Origin: Planctomycetota bacterium
GTDB lineage: Bacteria; Planctomycetota; Planctomycetia; Pirellulales; PNKZ01
Direction: 5' to 3'
Length of the DNA: 55,136 nt
Assembly: GCA_017303535.1 (NCBI GenBank)
Contig: JAFLCO010000003.1
Coordinates: 1-55,136 of the forward strand
Part shown: positions 43,330 through 51,819 of the stretch, piece after piece
How positions within the stretch are numbered: position 1 is the first letter of the stretch
Layout: every line of letters starts with the position of its first letter
The notes under the pieces: model-generated
What the model was told of the DNA's origin: nothing
Seen by the model: the letters and a program-made list of their open reading frames with translations, nothing else
Database searches by the model: none
Position numbers and translations under genes: made by a program

Positions 43330-45009
43330 TTATTCCGCGCCACTGATTTGGTTGATGTGTTCCTTGATCTCTTCCAACTGCTTCACGACGACGTTGACTT
43401 GCCGCTCCAGATCGGTGCGGGCAATGCGGCAACGTTCTTTGATCTTGTCGCTGTTGTCGGAGATGCTTTCCGCGAATTTCGTGATGGTCGCGAAATCCTC
43501 GTAGCGCTTTTGAATCGCGAGAATGGCTTTATCGACCGTCGTGAAGTCCACCTGTTGCGCTTCCCGTTCGGCTTGAGCCCGGCTGCAGAGTGCGCGAGCC
43601 ACGGTGAGTCCTAAGCGGAGGAACAAATCCGTGGCACCGTCTTCCGCATCCCAGATCACGAACACATCGTCGCCGAAGCGCGTGATCGGCTCCATGCCCG
43701 TCGGCGCGGTCTTTTTCGAATAGACAAACAGTCCGATCTGCGCGCCGCGGTTCTTGCGGCCTTCTTCGATTTCGGCCCGTGCTTGCCGCAGGTCGAAGCC
43801 TTGCACTTCCTTGGCTTCGATGCAAATCTTCGCGCCGGCCGCGGCGTGCTCAGGCCCAAGCTCGACGAGGCAGTCCCCCTTCTTGCAATTTTTGATCAGG
43901 CCCGTGCTGTTGCCGGTGAACTCGACCAAGTCGTTCGAGAGCCGGCATTGATCTTGGAGGTAGGTGAACAAGGCCTGTTCGAACACGAGCCCGTGCCGCG
44001 TGGTTTGTTGCTCGGCTTGCTTCTTCGCGGTGATCGTGGCGATGGCCACCTTCACTTCTTCCTGAAACTCGCGATTGGTTTTGGTCTGCGCTTCGAGAAT
44101 CGTCGTCATCTCGCGGCGCAGGCGGGCCAGAGCCGAGTTATCGTTGTCGAGCGTGAGGTTGTCGTGAATCGCCGCGTCGGTGCTCTTGAGCATCTTCGTC
44201 AGTCGCGAGAGGGCCGACTGTTCGTTATCGAGCGAGAACTCGTTGGAGATCGTCTGCTGGGCCGCGGTCACGTTTTTCACCAGCCGACTCAAGGCCGAAT
44301 CTTCCGCGTCGAGCGAAAACTCTTTGACCACGGCGTCGATGCGGCCTTGCAGGTTCTCGGTGAGCTTGCCGTTGTGCGTGGTCAACTCGTGCACGAGTCG
44401 GGCCAGCGCGCCGTCGCGATTGTTCAAGGAAAATTCCTTGAGCACGGCTTCGCGTTGCACTTCGAGCTGCTTGCCGAACGTTTCCCGCAGCGCGCCGAGC
44501 AAGCCTTCCGCTTCGTGAGGGCTCAAGCGCTTCATGAGCGGGCTTTCGGTGCCGAAATGCGTGCTCAGCGTTTTGGCGAGCTGCGAATCTTCGACGCCGA
44601 TCTGCCGACGCAGCACCTGCTCGAGTTCGCCGTCGCGCTTGATGAGGTTCTCGACGCGCTCCTGGAACCGGCCGTCTTTCGGATTGAAATACTCGTGCAA
44701 CGTCCCGGAAAGCTTCGTGTGCAAGCCGCCGGCATGTTCGCGAAGCTGGCTTTGCAGCAGTTCCAACATCCGCTGGCATTCGTTCCGCACGGCCTGCGTA
44801 TCGATCTGCCCTCGGGCCTGACCCAAAGCGAGCACGCCGATCCGCAGCGCACGCCGGGCAAACGCGTCACGTTCCGGGCCTTCGGCATGTTGCAGCAAGG
44901 CCGCGATCGACTCCGGATCGTCGACCGAGAACTCCAGAAAGAGTTCCGTCGGGTGGTGGCGCTCCTCGCGCGTGTAGGCGGCGGTTTCGAGGGGGAGAAT
45001 GTCGGACAC
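43330..45009 (-). CDS. coiled-coil protein with PD-(D/E)XK nuclease-like C-terminus (RmuC-like layout)
   Basis: 559 residues. From about 20 to 340 the protein is charged and helical. Within it, a motif of the type EFSLDxxxSALxRL recurs four times with spacings of 38, 27 and 27 residues; 38 equals 27 plus 11, a hendecad coiled-coil pattern. Residues about 370-470 hold a nuclease-like core: GDCLVEL (Asp379) followed by ICIEAKE (Glu398, Lys400) and later GLFVYSKK. This is the D...ExK arrangement of restriction-type folds. A last helical stretch ends the protein. The layout recalls RmuC, a coiled-coil protein with the same fold. The function in planctomycetes is unknown. Confidence 0.65.
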   Translation of the reverse strand: MSDILPLETAAYTREERHHPTELFLEFSVDDPESIAALLQHAEGPERDAFARRALRIGVLALGQARGQIDTQAVRNECQRMLELLQSQLREHAGGLHTKLSGTLHEYFNPKDGRFQERVENLIKRDGELEQVLRRQIGVEDSQLAKTLSTHFGTESPLMKRLSPHEAEGLLGALRETFGKQLEVQREAVLKEFSLNNRDGALARLVHELTTHNGKLTENLQGRIDAVVKEFSLDAEDSALSRLVKNVTAAQQTISNEFSLDNEQSALSRLTKMLKSTDAAIHDNLTLDNDNSALARLRREMTTILEAQTKTNREFQEEVKVAIATITAKKQAEQQTTRHGLVFEQALFTYLQDQCRLSNDLVEFTGNSTGLIKNCKKGDCLVELGPEHAAAGAKICIEAKEVQGFDLRQARAEIEEGRKNRGAQIGLFVYSKKTAPTGMEPITRFGDDVFVIWDAEDGATDLFLRLGLTVARALCSRAQAEREAQQVDFTTVDKAILAIQKRYEDFATITKFAESISDNSDKIKERCRIARTDLERQVNVVVKQLEEIKEHINQISGAE

Positions 45010-45366
45010 GGCGGCTTCCTTTCACGACGATTTGCCCGCGGGAGTGAACGCGTGTTCAATATGGCGAAGTTTGAGGTTGGATTCAAGCGTTAAGTACGAC
45101 GACGCGGATTTCGCGAGTCAAGCGCGAGGCGAGCGGGGGCCGTAAGGCCCCCGTTACGTTTGCTCCGCTTGCTCGCATGGATATTTGTTCTGCTGCGAAG
45201 ACTGCTGCGCTCGTTGCTCGGGCGACGCAACAGCCGGCTCACGCCGGCCGCTCGCCTTGAACTTGCAATGATTTTCCGATCATAAATCGCCTTCTGCAGG
45301 GAACGCCCTCCGCGGCGTTCCGCCGGCTCTAATCGCAACAGATTTGCAATTGCGTTGAAATTGCAA

Positions 45367-45448
45367 GTGCGTACATCCGACCCCGAGATGTACGCACCCT
45401 TAGTTCTAAGTGATTCCGTGCGTACAAAACGATCGTCGATGTACGCAC
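45367..45448. repeat. repeat J: two palindromes sharing GTGCGTAC/GTACGCAC
   Basis: First palindrome: GTGCGTACATC (45367-45377) with GATGTACGCAC (45387-45397), 11-bp arms. Second: GTGCGTAC (45418-45425) with GTACGCAC (45441-45448). The two are 20-odd nt apart. Confidence 0.8.
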
Positions 45449-45556
45449 CCCCGCCGTTTTGTGCGCAGTAACGGTAGCGCTGTTGTAATTGCAATTCGAT
45501 TGCCGATAAGCCGCGTTGCCGAACAGAAATCGCTATTGCGGAATCGGCGTGCAACC

Positions 45557-45605
45557 AGCCCCTCTCCCACCGGGAGAGGGTGCCCGAAGGGCGGGTGAGG
45601 GTGAC
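45557..45605. repeat. repeat I, copy 2
   Basis: CCCCTCTCCCACCGGGAGAG-type hairpin with a GGGCGGGTGAGGGTGAC tail. Related to 43276-43315. Confidence 0.75.
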
Positions 45606-45725
45606 GTCGCCTAAAGGTTGGCGATGGAGATTCATGGGAGTTACCTTAGCCGCCGGTTCTTCAAAACGGGGCATTGCGGGCGGGTTCGTCATCGGATCCG
45701 TTTTTGAGAAAGCGGCGGTCAAAAA

Positions 45726-45754
45726 TGCCCCCTCGCTTGCGCTTCGGGGCTAGT
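45726..45754. repeat. repeat D, solitary arm
   Basis: Identical over 29 nt to the arm 21428-21456. Confidence 0.95.
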
Positions 45755-45908
45755 GTGTGGTGGTGGTGAACTGCGGCGATTCGGCGTCGTTTGCCCCCGG
45801 TTTGAAGAACCGGGGGCTAAGGTCGACGCCAAGCGCGCGCAGCGGCGCATCACGTAATATCCCAAATCGGGGCAACCGATTCCAATAACTTTTTGGCCGG
45901 CCGCGAAG

Positions 45909-46061
45909 AATGTAACAGGCACACTCCGTGTGCCGTCGGTCGCAACTTAACATCGCCGTTTGGATGCGTCACGCGACTCTCAAAAGAGAGCAAATCCTGC
46001 GTAGTTCACGGCGGCGGCGTTGTCCCACGTACAACGGCACACGGAGTGTGCCTGTTACATT
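45909..46061. repeat. repeat K: perfect 28-nt inverted pair
   Basis: Arms 45909-45936 and 46034-46061 are exact reverse complements (28 of 28) with a 97-nt interval. They centre on the palindrome GGCACACTCCGTGTGCC and its complement. Confidence 0.95.
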
Positions 46062-46417
46062 GTCGGCCAAAAACGCCCTTGATTCGAGCGCGCAAATCGG
46101 CGTGGCCAAAAACCGCCTTGACTTCCGGCCGAAAGATTCTCGGAAATCAGCGGCGACCAAACCGCGCGGTGGTTTCACAACAAAGCCCAGGGTCGCCTAG
46201 TGTTCAAAGAAGCAGCGCACCCCGGGTTAACGACAACAGTTTGCGTCAGTCCGGAACGCCGAAGGTGTTCCACAATCGCCGAGCGGACGCTTGTGCAACC
46301 CTTTCAGGGTAGCGTCCATCATCACGCGGGCCCGGCCGTCCAGGGTGCGCGGAATACCGCGACCCTTCGCTCTGCTGTGAAACGCCTTCGGCGTTGCAGA
46401 AGACCCAGTTCACCCGG

Positions 46418-46439
46418 AAAAGGTTCCTGACACCTTTTA
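46418..46439. repeat. repeat L: AAAAGGTTCCTGACACCTTTT palindrome-like element
   Basis: AAAAGGT and ACCTTTT flank a 7-nt centre. Such elements recur in some planctomycete genomes according to my recollection, but only one copy lies in this window. Confidence 0.5.
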
Positions 46440-46536
46440 CTCACCAGCGTAACGGCCCTTCGCAGTACCGTCCCGTTTGAGCCGCAGAACTATGCGCTGA
46501 TGACCGGTAGGGTTCGTCGCCCAATATCATCAAACT

Positions 46537-47454
46537 TCACTTTGGGTCGGTACGGGCCGCTTGTTCTTCTTTCCAGCGGCGAAACCTTTTCGGATCTAGG
46601 ATCGCAAGCCGCTTTTCCGCGGCTGAGAAGTCGGCGCCTTTTTTGCGGAGCAAGTCAAGAACTTGTTCCGACCAGCGCTTTGCCTCAGGATGTTTGAATT
46701 CGTGCGAAATAACGGTGTATACGATGTTATCGCCGTTTTCGTTCACCGGATCGAGATCTGCGCCGGCGGAAAGTATTAAGTATGCCACTTCGAGTTCATA
46801 CTGTGCGACCGCACGCATGGCCGGCGTATTGCCAATACGGCTGCGATGATTAAGATTTGCACCTCCTGCAATCAAAAGTTCCGTATTCCGTCGAGTCGCC
46901 TCTCCCTTTGCCATCCAGATGACGCCATCAAAGGGGACTTTCTTATCAGCGCTGAACTCGACATTCGGGTCGGCTTTGAAGTCCAGCAGAAGTTTCAAAT
47001 AATCGGAGTCGTCGCTGATTCGCGATGCCAAGAAAATCAACGGCTTACCGTTGATGACGCGAACATTCGGGTTTGCGCCTAACTCAAGCAGTTTTGCGAA
47101 CGCAGCTTTCTTGCGTCGCAGGAAAGCCCAGCTCAGCGGGGTGACCTGATCCTTGCCTTCGGCATCGATATCAATGCCGGTTGCGACCAACCTTGTGATT
47201 TCTTGAACGTTGTCGTGCTCGACGGCGGTCGCCAACGATAGGCTTCCCGGCTCTTGGAATATGTCGGCGGGCCGCCAAGTGCGATACTCGGGCCCGTGAT
47301 CAAAGTCGCTGATATACAACTTGCCGTCGGACGGCAACGGTCGCGAACAGCCGACCAGAAAAGCTACGGCGACGATGGCGCTCGAAACGACGGGTGAGAA
47401 GATCGCAGTCATCCGAAGCCCGTCCTGCGTTGGAATTCTCATGGTCGCTCGCAT
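46537..47454 (-). CDS. ankyrin-repeat lipoprotein
   Basis: 305 residues from 47454; MTAIFSPVV at 47412 with AGGA about 10 nt upstream is an attractive alternative start. The signal ends in FLVGC, a lipobox, so it is probably a lipoprotein. Ankyrin-type repeats run through residues about 70-265: PLSWAFLRRKKAAFAKLLELGANPNV, LIFLASRISDDSDYLKLLLDFKADPNV, TRRNTELLIAGGANLNH, AVAQYELEVAYLILSAGADLDPVNENG. Base composition is more AT-rich than in neighbouring genes, suggesting a separate origin. It is 25 nt downstream of the stop of the giant protein gene. Confidence 0.8.
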   Translation of the reverse strand: MRATMRIPTQDGLRMTAIFSPVVSSAIVAVAFLVGCSRPLPSDGKLYISDFDHGPEYRTWRPADIFQEPGSLSLATAVEHDNVQEITRLVATGIDIDAEGKDQVTPLSWAFLRRKKAAFAKLLELGANPNVRVINGKPLIFLASRISDDSDYLKLLLDFKADPNVEFSADKKVPFDGVIWMAKGEATRRNTELLIAGGANLNHRSRIGNTPAMRAVAQYELEVAYLILSAGADLDPVNENGDNIVYTVISHEFKHPEAKRWSEQVLDLLRKKGADFSAAEKRLAILDPKRFRRWKEEQAARTDPK

Positions 47455-47479
47455 TTCCGTCGCGGAGCGGCGGGGTACT

Positions 47480-50400
47480 TTACGCTTCCCAGTTGCGCAT
47501 TTGGTTCAGCGCTTCTTCCCAGCTCAGCGTCACGTGCGGGATGCGTTCGTGAAGGCTCGGCGGGATGGCCGAGCGGCGGTCGGTTTGGGCTTGGACGCGG
47601 CGGGCTTCGTCTTCTAGGGCGATGAGCCAGGCCGGCACGTCGAGGCCGGAGCCGCAGGGGTTGTCGGTGAACTCGCGGAGTTCTTGTTCGAGGAGTGAAA
47701 ACGCCGTGCGGTCGCCGTCGGTTTGCAGTTCCACGACGGCCGGGCGTATCAAGGCTCGCAAGCGATCGACGGCGAGCGGCCGCACGAAGCGCTCGCCCAA
47801 GCGATCGGCGATCGTCGGCAGGCGCACGCCGTATTTGCGGTTCAGTTCGCGGAGCTGGGCCAGGTTCCAATCGGCCGCTTCGCAGGTACGGTCGGTCACG
47901 GCGCGGCGCCAAAGTTCCGCGGTCGCCGTCTTTTGGCGGCGCACCAGCACCTCGTGCACCATCATCACCGGGCGGAGGTTCCAAGCGAACCGCTCGTAGC
48001 CGAGCCGCAGCCGCAGGAAGTCGAGCAGGATATAGAGCAGGTCGCCCTGGTCGCTCTGCGTCGTCGTGCTGTTGTAGTCTTTGAACTCGGCGTAGTTTTC
48101 GATGAGCGTCTCGATGACGATCGTCAGCAAGTCGACCGCTTCCGTGCGCGGGATGTCGCGATCGAGCGATTCGAGCAGCGCCGGGCGCGGCTCGGCGTCG
48201 TCGTTTTCCTCCAGCGTGCGCAAGTAAGTGTCGACGCGCTGATGCAGCACCGCGCGAAGGTTGCCGAGGTTCAGAAACTTCGGCGTGAAAAGATCGCGGC
48301 CGTATTTCTTGACGAACTCGACCAGAGCTTCCCAGCGCCGCTTCTCGCCGGCTTTTTCGAGCGACGACAACCGCAGGCTCCGGCTATGCGTGTTCCAGCG
48401 CTTGAGCCAAGCCTCGGTGAGCGATTGCAGCCCTTCGAAGAGTTCGGCCGAATGTTCGACGTCTTCGCCGTAGCTGGGGTGCGGGCTGTCGTGCTCGACG
48501 GCGTCGATCAGGGCGTGCACCGAGGCCTCGAAGCCCATCTGGAAGAGGCGATCGAATTCCGTCACCGCCCCTTCGCCGACGGGCCGATGCCGCTCCATGA
48601 GCTGCACGACGGAGATCAGCCGAAAGCCCTCGGAGAGCAGACCGGCGCGAGGCATCGATTGCAGCAGGTTCACGGCCGCCGATTGCACGCTTTGGGCTTC
48701 GACGATCTCGCGCGGCCGCCCGGCTTTGGAGAGCGGGACGTAGAGAATCGGCTGCTCTAAGAGGGCGTTGCGGAGGCGCGGCATGGCCTCGACCACGCTG
48801 TCGCGGTCGCCGTGCTTCAGGCCGCGGACCACGTCGACGAAGCGGGCCGACCAGTCGACGAGTTCGCACCCGGGCGGGATCGCGTCGAGCGTGGCGAGCA
48901 GAAATCGCCCGGCTTCGATCATTTCGACCGCCGTGACGATCACGCGCGCTTCGAGGTCTTCCTTGATCTGGCGGCGGCGGTCGTACTCGACCAGCGAGGC
49001 GTGCGTGCTCGTCGGCGTCGGCAGGCGGTGGGCGTGCAGTTGGTCGAGCAACGCGAGCAAGCCCCGGCGATTGGCCTCGGCCTGCGCGTACCAGGCTTGC
49101 AGCCGATCGGCGTCGAATTGCAGCATGACGGCCGTGGTCGACATCGACGAAGCGCCGATCGCCACGGTCTTCCAGAGGCGAGCGGCCGTTTCGATCAGCG
49201 CGAGTCGCGTAATGAGCCGTTGCGCTTCGAGTTCGATTTCGTAATCGCCGACACCGTCGTCGTCGCCCGAGACGGTGTTCCCTTCGTTGCCGTCGCGGGT
49301 GCTGTCGCGATAGGTCACGTCTTCGTAGGCCGCGTCGAAGAGTTCGCCTTCGTCGTCGTCTTCTTCTTCCTCGGAGTCGGCCGATTCGAGTTCGTCGCCC
49401 AGCGTCGGGCCTTTGCGCGGGCGGCGGCCTTCGGGACTGAGCTCGAAGCGCGGGACCGACCAATTCTCGTCGGCGTTGGCTTCGAGATAGTCGAAGAACT
49501 TGGCGACCAAGTCGCGGCGGGCCTCGGGCTTTGCGAGGCTCGGCACCGGCACTTCGCCGAGCATTTCGTGCAGCCAGCGGGTCGCCAGCGCGTGAAAAGA
49601 AAAATCCCCTTCGACCAGCGGCAGTTCGCCGAAGCGGCCGAGCCATTGCATCAGCAGGCCCATCGCCGCCACGTAGTTGCGCTTGTCGAGCAGCGTCTCG
49701 ACGACCAAGGCGTAGGTCTTCGGGCTCGTGAAATGGTCGACGTGTTTGCGCCAGAATTGGATGTCGCCCGACGACTCGCCGCCGCGATGCCAGGCGCCGA
49801 GCGCTTCGGCGACTTGCTCGGCCGATTGCACGGCGTCGTGACCGCTGACCGGGTCGACTCCGGAAACCGTCGTCGAAGCGAACTGGTCCCACCAGCGGGC
49901 CAGCGAACCGAGCAGATTCTGCAGCCGCGATTGGAGGTCAGTCTCGCCGGCCGCCGCCGCTTCGCCGACGAGCCGGACCAAGAGCGAGAGCAGGCGCTTC
50001 ACAAGGTGCACGAGCACGTCGACGCGATGATCGCGGACCGTGTTTTCCAGCGCGGGGAACAGGCTGAACTGACCCTGAAAGCCGAGGATGTTCCAAGGAT
50101 CGACGAGGGCCCCGCATTCGATGGCCCGATGCAGCAGGGCGACGGCCTCGGGCACTTCGGCGGCGCCGCGTGCGAGCTGGCCTTGGTCGACGAACTGATG
50201 AATGGTCGTGATCAGGCCGTTGATTTCGCAGAGCATGCGGGCCGAGGCGACAGGGACGATCTGCGCCTGGCGTCGGCCGGCGTCGGCATAGCCCATCTTG
50301 GCGAAGAGCTGTGCGAGGTGCACGTGCTGCAGCTGGATGGCGCGGAGCCGGGCGAGCCGATGGTTGAGGTGCTGCCGTGCGCCGCCGAACGGTTGTCGCA

Positions 50401-51484
50401 AGGTCTCGGCCTCGGCGCGGAGGCGGTCGCCGTGAGGGCCTGCGACTTTGGCGAGCAGGCGTTTGTAGAACTCTTCGCGGCAGCGGACGATGCGCGGCAG
50501 CAGCGTGCTGAGCGTCACGCCGGAGTCGTGGGCGTCGGGCCCGTTGCCGCTGACGGCCGAGGCCATGAGCATGGTGCCGGCCAGCACGGCGCCGGCTTCG
50601 AAGAGCGCTTCGTCGGGCGGCAGGTCGGGTTGATCTTGCGTGCGCTGCCAGACGGCGTTGAGCGTAACTTCTTGCAAGACGAAGCGTCGATAGCGGCCGC
50701 GCTGATCGATACGCTGCGGGTCCCACTGGCCGAAGTGATAGTTGGGCCGCTTGTTGACGGGGTGGTCGAAGTCGTAGGCCCGGGGATCAACGGCCAGTTC
50801 TTCTAAGAGGGCCGGATCGAAGTAGGCCTGCAGCAAGACGTCTTGATCGGTCTCGCGCAAAATCTTGAGCGCTTGCTCGAGCAGTGAGCGGTAGCGATCG
50901 TGCGCGAAGCCGGCACCGTCGAGATAGAGCGGCAGCGGCCCGACCCACTCGTGTTCGTACGGTTCGAGCCTGCGCTGGTTTTGCAGCACGGCGGTCGGGC
51001 GGTGGCCGAGGAAGTCGTTGAGCTTATCGAGCGCCTGTTCGACGAGCTCCGCCCCTGCCAAGCCGGCCACATGCAGGCGGAGCACGGTTTGCAGAACCCG
51101 GGCGACGGGGTACGGCCGGAAGAGGTCTTCATCGGATTGATGAAAGAGCAGGTCGCGATGGAATTCGCGATAGGCGGGAATGACTTGGTCGAAGGCCGCC
51201 GCCATCACGGCCGTGGCTTGCTCAAGTTCGCGGAACGACGGTACCTCGGCCTGCAGCCGGCCGGCTTCTTCGCGGAGCCAATCCGCGAAGCGGCGCCAGC
51301 GAGGCGTGAGGGCGTCGACCGTGCGCGAAGGGGGCACCGCCGCTTCGGCCACGACCATCCGGCGGAAGGCTTCGTTCACGGCCCGATAGAATTTGGCGTC
51401 GGGGGGGCCTTCGGAAAAGTTGAGATAGCCGACGATCTCCTGGCTGAGCGAGCGCTCCGGCGGCGTCACGTTCGCTACATCCAT
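47480..51484 (-). CDS. 1,334-residue protein of unknown function
   Basis: From MDVANVTPPERSL (51484); the extra 21 codons to 51547 have no support. No signal peptide or membrane helix is visible. The protein is largely alpha-helical with long stretches of ADLxx/LLxx patterns; a strongly acidic loop near residues 695-745 (EEEEDDDEGE and further Asp/Glu) divides it in two. I recognise no domain. A size above 1,300 residues without membrane segments or repeats fits planctomycete lineage-specific proteins. The 664-residue frame on the other strand at 48812-50806 is a shadow of its codon usage. Confidence 0.8.
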   Translation of the reverse strand: MDVANVTPPERSLSQEIVGYLNFSEGPPDAKFYRAVNEAFRRMVVAEAAVPPSRTVDALTPRWRRFADWLREEAGRLQAEVPSFRELEQATAVMAAAFDQVIPAYREFHRDLLFHQSDEDLFRPYPVARVLQTVLRLHVAGLAGAELVEQALDKLNDFLGHRPTAVLQNQRRLEPYEHEWVGPLPLYLDGAGFAHDRYRSLLEQALKILRETDQDVLLQAYFDPALLEELAVDPRAYDFDHPVNKRPNYHFGQWDPQRIDQRGRYRRFVLQEVTLNAVWQRTQDQPDLPPDEALFEAGAVLAGTMLMASAVSGNGPDAHDSGVTLSTLLPRIVRCREEFYKRLLAKVAGPHGDRLRAEAETLRQPFGGARQHLNHRLARLRAIQLQHVHLAQLFAKMGYADAGRRQAQIVPVASARMLCEINGLITTIHQFVDQGQLARGAAEVPEAVALLHRAIECGALVDPWNILGFQGQFSLFPALENTVRDHRVDVLVHLVKRLLSLLVRLVGEAAAAGETDLQSRLQNLLGSLARWWDQFASTTVSGVDPVSGHDAVQSAEQVAEALGAWHRGGESSGDIQFWRKHVDHFTSPKTYALVVETLLDKRNYVAAMGLLMQWLGRFGELPLVEGDFSFHALATRWLHEMLGEVPVPSLAKPEARRDLVAKFFDYLEANADENWSVPRFELSPEGRRPRKGPTLGDELESADSEEEEDDDEGELFDAAYEDVTYRDSTRDGNEGNTVSGDDDGVGDYEIELEAQRLITRLALIETAARLWKTVAIGASSMSTTAVMLQFDADRLQAWYAQAEANRRGLLALLDQLHAHRLPTPTSTHASLVEYDRRRQIKEDLEARVIVTAVEMIEAGRFLLATLDAIPPGCELVDWSARFVDVVRGLKHGDRDSVVEAMPRLRNALLEQPILYVPLSKAGRPREIVEAQSVQSAAVNLLQSMPRAGLLSEGFRLISVVQLMERHRPVGEGAVTEFDRLFQMGFEASVHALIDAVEHDSPHPSYGEDVEHSAELFEGLQSLTEAWLKRWNTHSRSLRLSSLEKAGEKRRWEALVEFVKKYGRDLFTPKFLNLGNLRAVLHQRVDTYLRTLEENDDAEPRPALLESLDRDIPRTEAVDLLTIVIETLIENYAEFKDYNSTTTQSDQGDLLYILLDFLRLRLGYERFAWNLRPVMMVHEVLVRRQKTATAELWRRAVTDRTCEAADWNLAQLRELNRKYGVRLPTIADRLGERFVRPLAVDRLRALIRPAVVELQTDGDRTAFSLLEQELREFTDNPCGSGLDVPAWLIALEDEARRVQAQTDRRSAIPPSLHERIPHVTLSWEEALNQMRNWEA

Positions 51485-51819
51485 GATGGTTGCCGACTGC
51501 CGGGCGGGGAGAAATCGATCGGGGGGCCCTATTTTGCGTCTTCCCACGCCGTGGGAGTGATTATCATAGAATTCCCGCCCCAGGTCCGCTATTGCCCCCC
51601 GACTTTCCGGGGGCGAGCGAACTTTTGCAGCCGCTGCGGCCGGCAGGCCTTCGGTTTGCGACGCATAGTTGCGGTGGGTGCGGACTTGCGCAGGATGCGC
51701 CCCGGCGGCGAACCGAACCTCGCTCGCCGCTCGTCTGTTAGCCTCGCTTGCGTTCGGCGGCTTCGCTCACGTCTCGCAGTTTTTCTCACGTCCTGAATAC
51801 GACTCTAGGATCGGCGCCC
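51485..51819. other. divergent spacer between the giant protein and the PQQ-like gene
   Basis: 335 nt with no repeat or credible ORF. Promoters for both genes should be here. AGGA at 51807-51810 is the plus-strand ribosome-binding site. Confidence 0.4.

Larger units (their letters stand above)
45010..46536. other. 1.5-kb gene desert with nested inverted repeats
   Basis: No ORF here has protein-like sequence; the longest frames are Arg/Ser-rich shadows. Repeats I, J, K, L and D are found in it. Also ATTTGCAATTGC-type palindromes (about 45340-45365, 45485-45500) and GCC...GGC hairpins (46240-46400). Perhaps a degraded locus or an integration hotspot. Confidence 0.6.

Noticed and set aside
45360-45460. 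Possible CRISPR array from repeated GTACGCAC
   Set aside because: Only two unequal palindromes; no regular repeat-spacer structure and no cas genes.
45090-45722. 210-residue frame in the gene desert
   Set aside because: It crosses repeats I and J and is Arg/Ser-rich without any protein pattern.
48812-50806. 664-residue frame antisense to the giant protein
   Set aside because: A mirror frame of the minus-strand gene with His/Arg-rich composition and no ribosome-binding site.
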